NCBI GenBank assembly: GCA_017515945.1
Contig: JAFWDX010000074.1
Span: 1-8,624 of the forward strand
Length of the DNA stretch: 8,624 nt
Source: Blautia sp.
Lineage (GTDB): Bacteria > Bacillota > Clostridia > Lachnospirales > Lachnospiraceae
Direction of reading: 5' to 3'
The stretch's first letter is position 1; each line of letters opens with the position of its first letter. Shown piece after piece: positions 6,861-8,624 of this stretch. The notes under the pieces were generated by a model. That model did no database searches, was not told where the DNA came from, and saw nothing but the letters and a program-made list of their open reading frames with translations. The position numbers and the translations under genes were made by a program.

Positions 6861-7175
6861 CTATGCCTTCGCGTATACGATCCACCACAACACATGAAGC
6901 ATAATAAATGCAGGCACCAGCACTGTAAATCGCATATGCTGCGTTTTATGGCGGAACACATTCATTCCCAGCCAGGCGCCGATGCCGCCGCCAAGGGCCG
7001 CGCTCATCAGGAGCGTACGCTCGGGGATCCGCCAGGCATGCTTTCTGGCTTTCTTCTTGTCCAGGCCGTACAACAGATACGCCACGATATTGATCAGCGC
7101 ATACCATGCCGCGATCCAGGGGAAGTATGCGGAAGGTATGGTGATCTCCCTGATCAGGGAGAGAATGTCCGTCAC
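6861..7175 (-). CDS. DUF1294 small membrane protein
   Basis: This is a 104-residue integral membrane protein of the DUF1294 family; the function is unknown. Membrane segments are predicted at about 16-36 ([17 protein letters not shown]), 55-71 (a glycine-rich stretch, [13 protein letters not shown]) and 83-102. The family signature is present between them: GLDKKKA and RIPERTLL, then [10 protein letters not shown] and FRHKT. The start is GTG at 7175. It overlaps the TGA of deoC (GTGA), with a strong AGGAGG 7-8 bases upstream inside the deoC end, so translation is coupled to deoC. Its own stop overlaps the AGGA before the alarmone synthetase gene. Tight packing suggests all three are made from one message; whether the functions are related is unknown. 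Confidence 0.9.
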   Translation of the reverse strand: MTDILSLIREITIPSAYFPWIAAWYALINIVAYLLYGLDKKKARKHAWRIPERTLLMSAALGGGIGAWLGMNVFRHKTQHMRFTVLVPAFIMLHVLWWIVYAKA

Positions 7176-7834
7176 CTGGGCTCCTCCTGCGCCTTTACGA
7201 TCTTCACCACCCGGCTGGTCCCAAGGCGGTCGGCGCCCAGTTCGATAAACCGTTCCGCGTCCTCCAGGCTCGAGATCCCGCCGGCAGCTTTGATCTTCGC
7301 CTTGTCACCTACGCCTTTTTTCATCAGCTCCACGGCATGGAAGGTCGCGCCTTCTTTTGAGAAGCCAGTACTGGTTTTAATGTAATCCGCACCCGCGTTC
7401 ACGACGATCTCACACATTTTCGTGATCTCATCGTCTGTCAGCAGGCAGGTCTCGATGATCACCTTGAGGATCTTTCCCGGGCATGCGTCGCGGATCGCGC
7501 GGATCTCGTTTTCAAGGTCGGTATACCGTTTTTCCTTGAGCATACCGATGTTGATAACCATGTCGATCTCGTCGGCGCCCTCCGCCACGGCCTGCTGCGT
7601 CTCAAAGACCTTTACTGCCGTCGTGTTGTACCCGTTCGGGAAACCGATCACCGTACAGATTTCCAGCCTGTTGCCCACGTATTCCTTTGCCTGTTTTACA
7701 AAAGAAGGCGGGATGCACACGGAAGCTGTCTCGTACTTCATTCCATCGTCACAGATCTGACGGATCTGCGGCCAGGTGCTCTCGGGAGCCAGAAGGGTGT
7801 GGTCGCACTTGTGCAGAATTTCATTTATATTCAT
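7172..7834 (-). CDS. deoC: Deoxyribose-phosphate aldolase
   Basis: DeoC is a cytoplasmic class I aldolase that cleaves 2-deoxyribose-5-phosphate to glyceraldehyde-3-phosphate and acetaldehyde, the last step of deoxynucleoside breakdown. The 220-residue length is normal. The catalytic set is visible: Schiff-base lysine K153 in YIKTSTGF, K182 in KAAGGI and D91 in [10 protein letters not shown], equivalent to K167, K201 and D102 of E. coli DeoC. The N-terminal CDHTLLAP and the GFPNGYN loop are also characteristic. GGAGG lies 8 bases before the ATG at 7834. It is the first gene of a three-gene unit with DUF1294 and the alarmone synthetase, behind the promoter at 7867-7895. Other deo genes (deoA, deoB, pdp, cdd) are not in the window. 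Confidence 0.97.
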   Translation of the reverse strand: MNINEILHKCDHTLLAPESTWPQIRQICDDGMKYETASVCIPPSFVKQAKEYVGNRLEICTVIGFPNGYNTTAVKVFETQQAVAEGADEIDMVINIGMLKEKRYTDLENEIRAIRDACPGKILKVIIETCLLTDDEITKMCEIVVNAGADYIKTSTGFSKEGATFHAVELMKKGVGDKAKIKAAGGISSLEDAERFIELGADRLGTSRVVKIVKAQEEPR

Positions 7835-7866
7835 ATGGAAATCCTCCGCTCTTTTTTTATCTCTTA

Positions 7867-7895
7867 ATTATACTATAATCGCGGGAATATTTAAA
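7867..7895 (-). promoter_or_regulatory. Probable sigma-A promoter of the deoC unit
   Basis: Read on the minus strand, a perfect TATAAT (7872-7867) lies 17 bases downstream of TTTAAA (7895-7890), a 4 of 6 match to TTGACA. The predicted start of transcription is about 20-25 bases before the deoC ATG, leaving a short leader with the GGAGG site. The -10 region is nearly palindromic (ATTATACTATAAT), so the plus strand also carries TATAAT at 7874-7879, but I see no fitting -35 on that side. Confidence 0.65.
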
Positions 7896-7904
7896 TGTAA
7901 AATA

Positions 7905-7975
7905 ATGAGTCAGAGGGATAACCGGAAGTGTCATCGTGTAACCGGACGCCGGGCTGCGATGAGTCAAGGAACCGG
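7905..7975. promoter_or_regulatory. Phased AACCGG boxes and ATGAGTCA direct repeats in a divergent promoter region
   Basis: ATGAGTCA occurs at 7905-7912 and 7959-7966, each followed by AGG and then AACCGG (7920-7925 and 7970-7975). A third AACCGG lies at 7940-7945. The three boxes are 20 and 30 bases apart, near whole helical turns, so a bound protein would sit on one face of the DNA. The boxes lie just upstream of the deoC -35 and between the two divergent promoters. An operator role is inferred; no cognate regulator can be named. Confidence 0.4.
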
Positions 7976-7977
7976 TT

Positions 7978-7999
7978 TAAAGCGGTTTGCACCGCTTTA
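7978..7999. promoter_or_regulatory. Perfect 9-bp inverted repeat (operator or terminator-like hairpin)
   Basis: TAAAGCGGT and ACCGCTTTA flank a TTGC loop without a mismatch. No T-tract follows on either strand, so a factor-independent terminator is unlikely. The element sits 38 bases upstream of the -35 of the HTH-Uma2 gene, between divergent genes, a suitable place for an operator. Confidence 0.45.
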
Positions 8000-8037
8000 T
8001 GGCCTCTTCATCCTTTTGTGTTATTATGGTGCCTATA

Positions 8038-8066
8038 TTGACATTATGGTGTTTTAATGGTATTAT
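8038..8066 (+). promoter_or_regulatory. Near-consensus sigma-A promoter of the HTH-Uma2 gene
   Basis: A perfect TTGACA (8038-8043) and TATTAT (8061-8066, 5 of 6 to TATAAT) are separated by exactly 17 bases. Transcription should begin near 8073, giving a leader of about 30 bases that contains AAAGGAGA at 8086-8093. This is the strongest promoter in the window by eye. Confidence 0.85.
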
Positions 8067-8104
8067 TTATGCAGAATTGTAAATGAAAGGAGATTTTACT
8101 ATTC

Positions 8105-8624
8105 ATGACGATCCAGGAGATGAATTCCAGAAAAAGAGAGATCGGTCTGTCCAACGAGGAGCTTTCCCGCCGCTCAGGGGTTCCCGTAAGCACTGTGCAG
8201 AAGGTGCTGTCCGGCAAGACACAGGCCCCGCGTCAGCAGACTGTCCAGGCGCTGACACGAGTGCTCTCACAGCAGCCGGTTTACTATGAGACGGAGCCTG
8301 CCGTCTCCGCTGTATGTGAGAGTGTAGCCGTATATGCACCAGGCGGCCCTCTGGAGGGGCCTTATACCATCGATGACTATTATGCCCTGCCTGATGAACG
8401 CAGGGTCGAACTCATCGACGGGGTAATCTATGATATGGCCGCCCCCTCCCTGCTGCATCAGAAAATCCTTGGTGAGCTGCATCTGCAGTTCCGGGCCTGC
8501 GCGGATGCACACGGTGGACAGTGTGATGTTTATCTCTCTCCATGTGATGTACGGCTTGACATGGACAATAAGACGATGCTCCAGCCGGATCTTTTTGTCG
8601 TATACCGTGATTATGATCAAAGGG
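8105..8624 (+). CDS. HTH-domain protein fused to a Uma2-family (DUF820) nuclease fold, 3' end cut
   Basis: The frame starts at ATG 8105 and stays open for 173 codons to the right edge. Residues 1-55 form a Cro/LacI-like helix-turn-helix (LSNEELSRRSGVPVSTVQKVLSG). A linker of about 30 residues follows. From about 87 comes a Uma2 domain (YTIDDYYALPDERRVELIDG, then IYDMAAPSLLHQ, SPCDVRLDMDNKTMLQPDLFVV), a PD-(D/E)XK-like fold. E102 and the PD at 161-162 fit the expected active-site positions; the final E-x-K region lies beyond the window. Uma2 proteins are annotated as putative endonucleases with no firmly known target, and similar HTH-Uma2 fusions recur in gut Clostridia. AAAGGAG lies about 12 bases upstream, slightly far for this ATG, but the in-frame HTH supports it. 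It may regulate itself. Confidence 0.85.
   Translation, partial: MTIQEMNSRKREIGLSNEELSRRSGVPVSTVQKVLSGKTQAPRQQTVQALTRVLSQQPVYYETEPAVSAVCESVAVYAPGGPLEGPYTIDDYYALPDERRVELIDGVIYDMAAPSLLHQKILGELHLQFRACADAHGGQCDVYLSPCDVRLDMDNKTMLQPDLFVVYRDYDQR

Noticed and set aside
6851..6961. Longer alarmone synthetase start with a cysteine-rich N-terminus
   Set aside because: The extension overlaps the end of the DUF1294 gene in another frame and lacks conservation features; the start at 6850 has a fitting ribosome binding site.
7979..7998. Factor-independent terminator
   Set aside because: The hairpin is perfect but neither strand has a following T-tract, and it lies between divergent gene starts.
8083..8289. 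Plus-strand frame starting at ATG 8083
   Set aside because: Its ATG overlaps the ribosome binding site of the HTH-Uma2 gene, and the frame has no domain features.
8267..8620. 117-codon minus-strand frame at the right edge
   Set aside because: It is opposite the HTH-Uma2 reading frame, whose motifs are clear, and shows no domain of its own.

Overview
The window looks like chromosome of a moderately GC-rich anaerobic Firmicute, most likely a gut Lachnospiraceae or related Clostridia. This rests on the protein sequences (a YesN-type AraC response regulator, a YicI-type GH31 enzyme, a clostridial OmpR/kinase pair lacking a canonical G1 box, a small alarmone synthetase, an HTH-Uma2 fusion) and on purine-rich ribosome binding sites. 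No phage, integrase, rRNA, tRNA or CRISPR signal is seen.

Seven of the eight intact or edge-cut genes lie on the minus strand. In transcription order (right to left) they are deoC (7172-7834), a DUF1294 membrane protein (6861-7175) and a small RelA/SpoT-type synthetase (6266-6850), which are tightly coupled and share a promoter at about 7867-7895. Next come an OmpR-family response regulator (5372-6046) with its sensor kinase (4024-5328), a GH31 alpha-xylosidase (1803-3866), and an AraC-type response regulator cut by the left edge (1-1324). A divergent plus-strand gene at the right edge (8105 onward) joins an HTH domain to a Uma2-type nuclease fold. It has a near-consensus promoter.

The gaps between the minus-strand transcription units hold most of the unusual structure. 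The 1336-1802 gap has five exact-period 38-bp hairpin units plus a partial sixth, a REP-like paired palindrome, and a short reading frame that may be the tail of a lost sensor kinase. The GH31 gene stops about 100 residues early beside this array. The 3867-4023 gap carries a diverged second copy of the 3' tail of the sensor kinase gene. The 6047-6265 gap carries about six degenerate 26-bp units. The divergent 7835-8104 region has phased AACCGG boxes and a perfect 9-bp inverted repeat.

Functionally the window combines deoxynucleoside salvage, (p)ppGpp signalling, envelope sensing and xyloside use. The most unusual points are the apparent deletion scar between the GH31 gene and the AraC-type regulator, the three unrelated intergenic repeat families, and the HTH-Uma2 gene.
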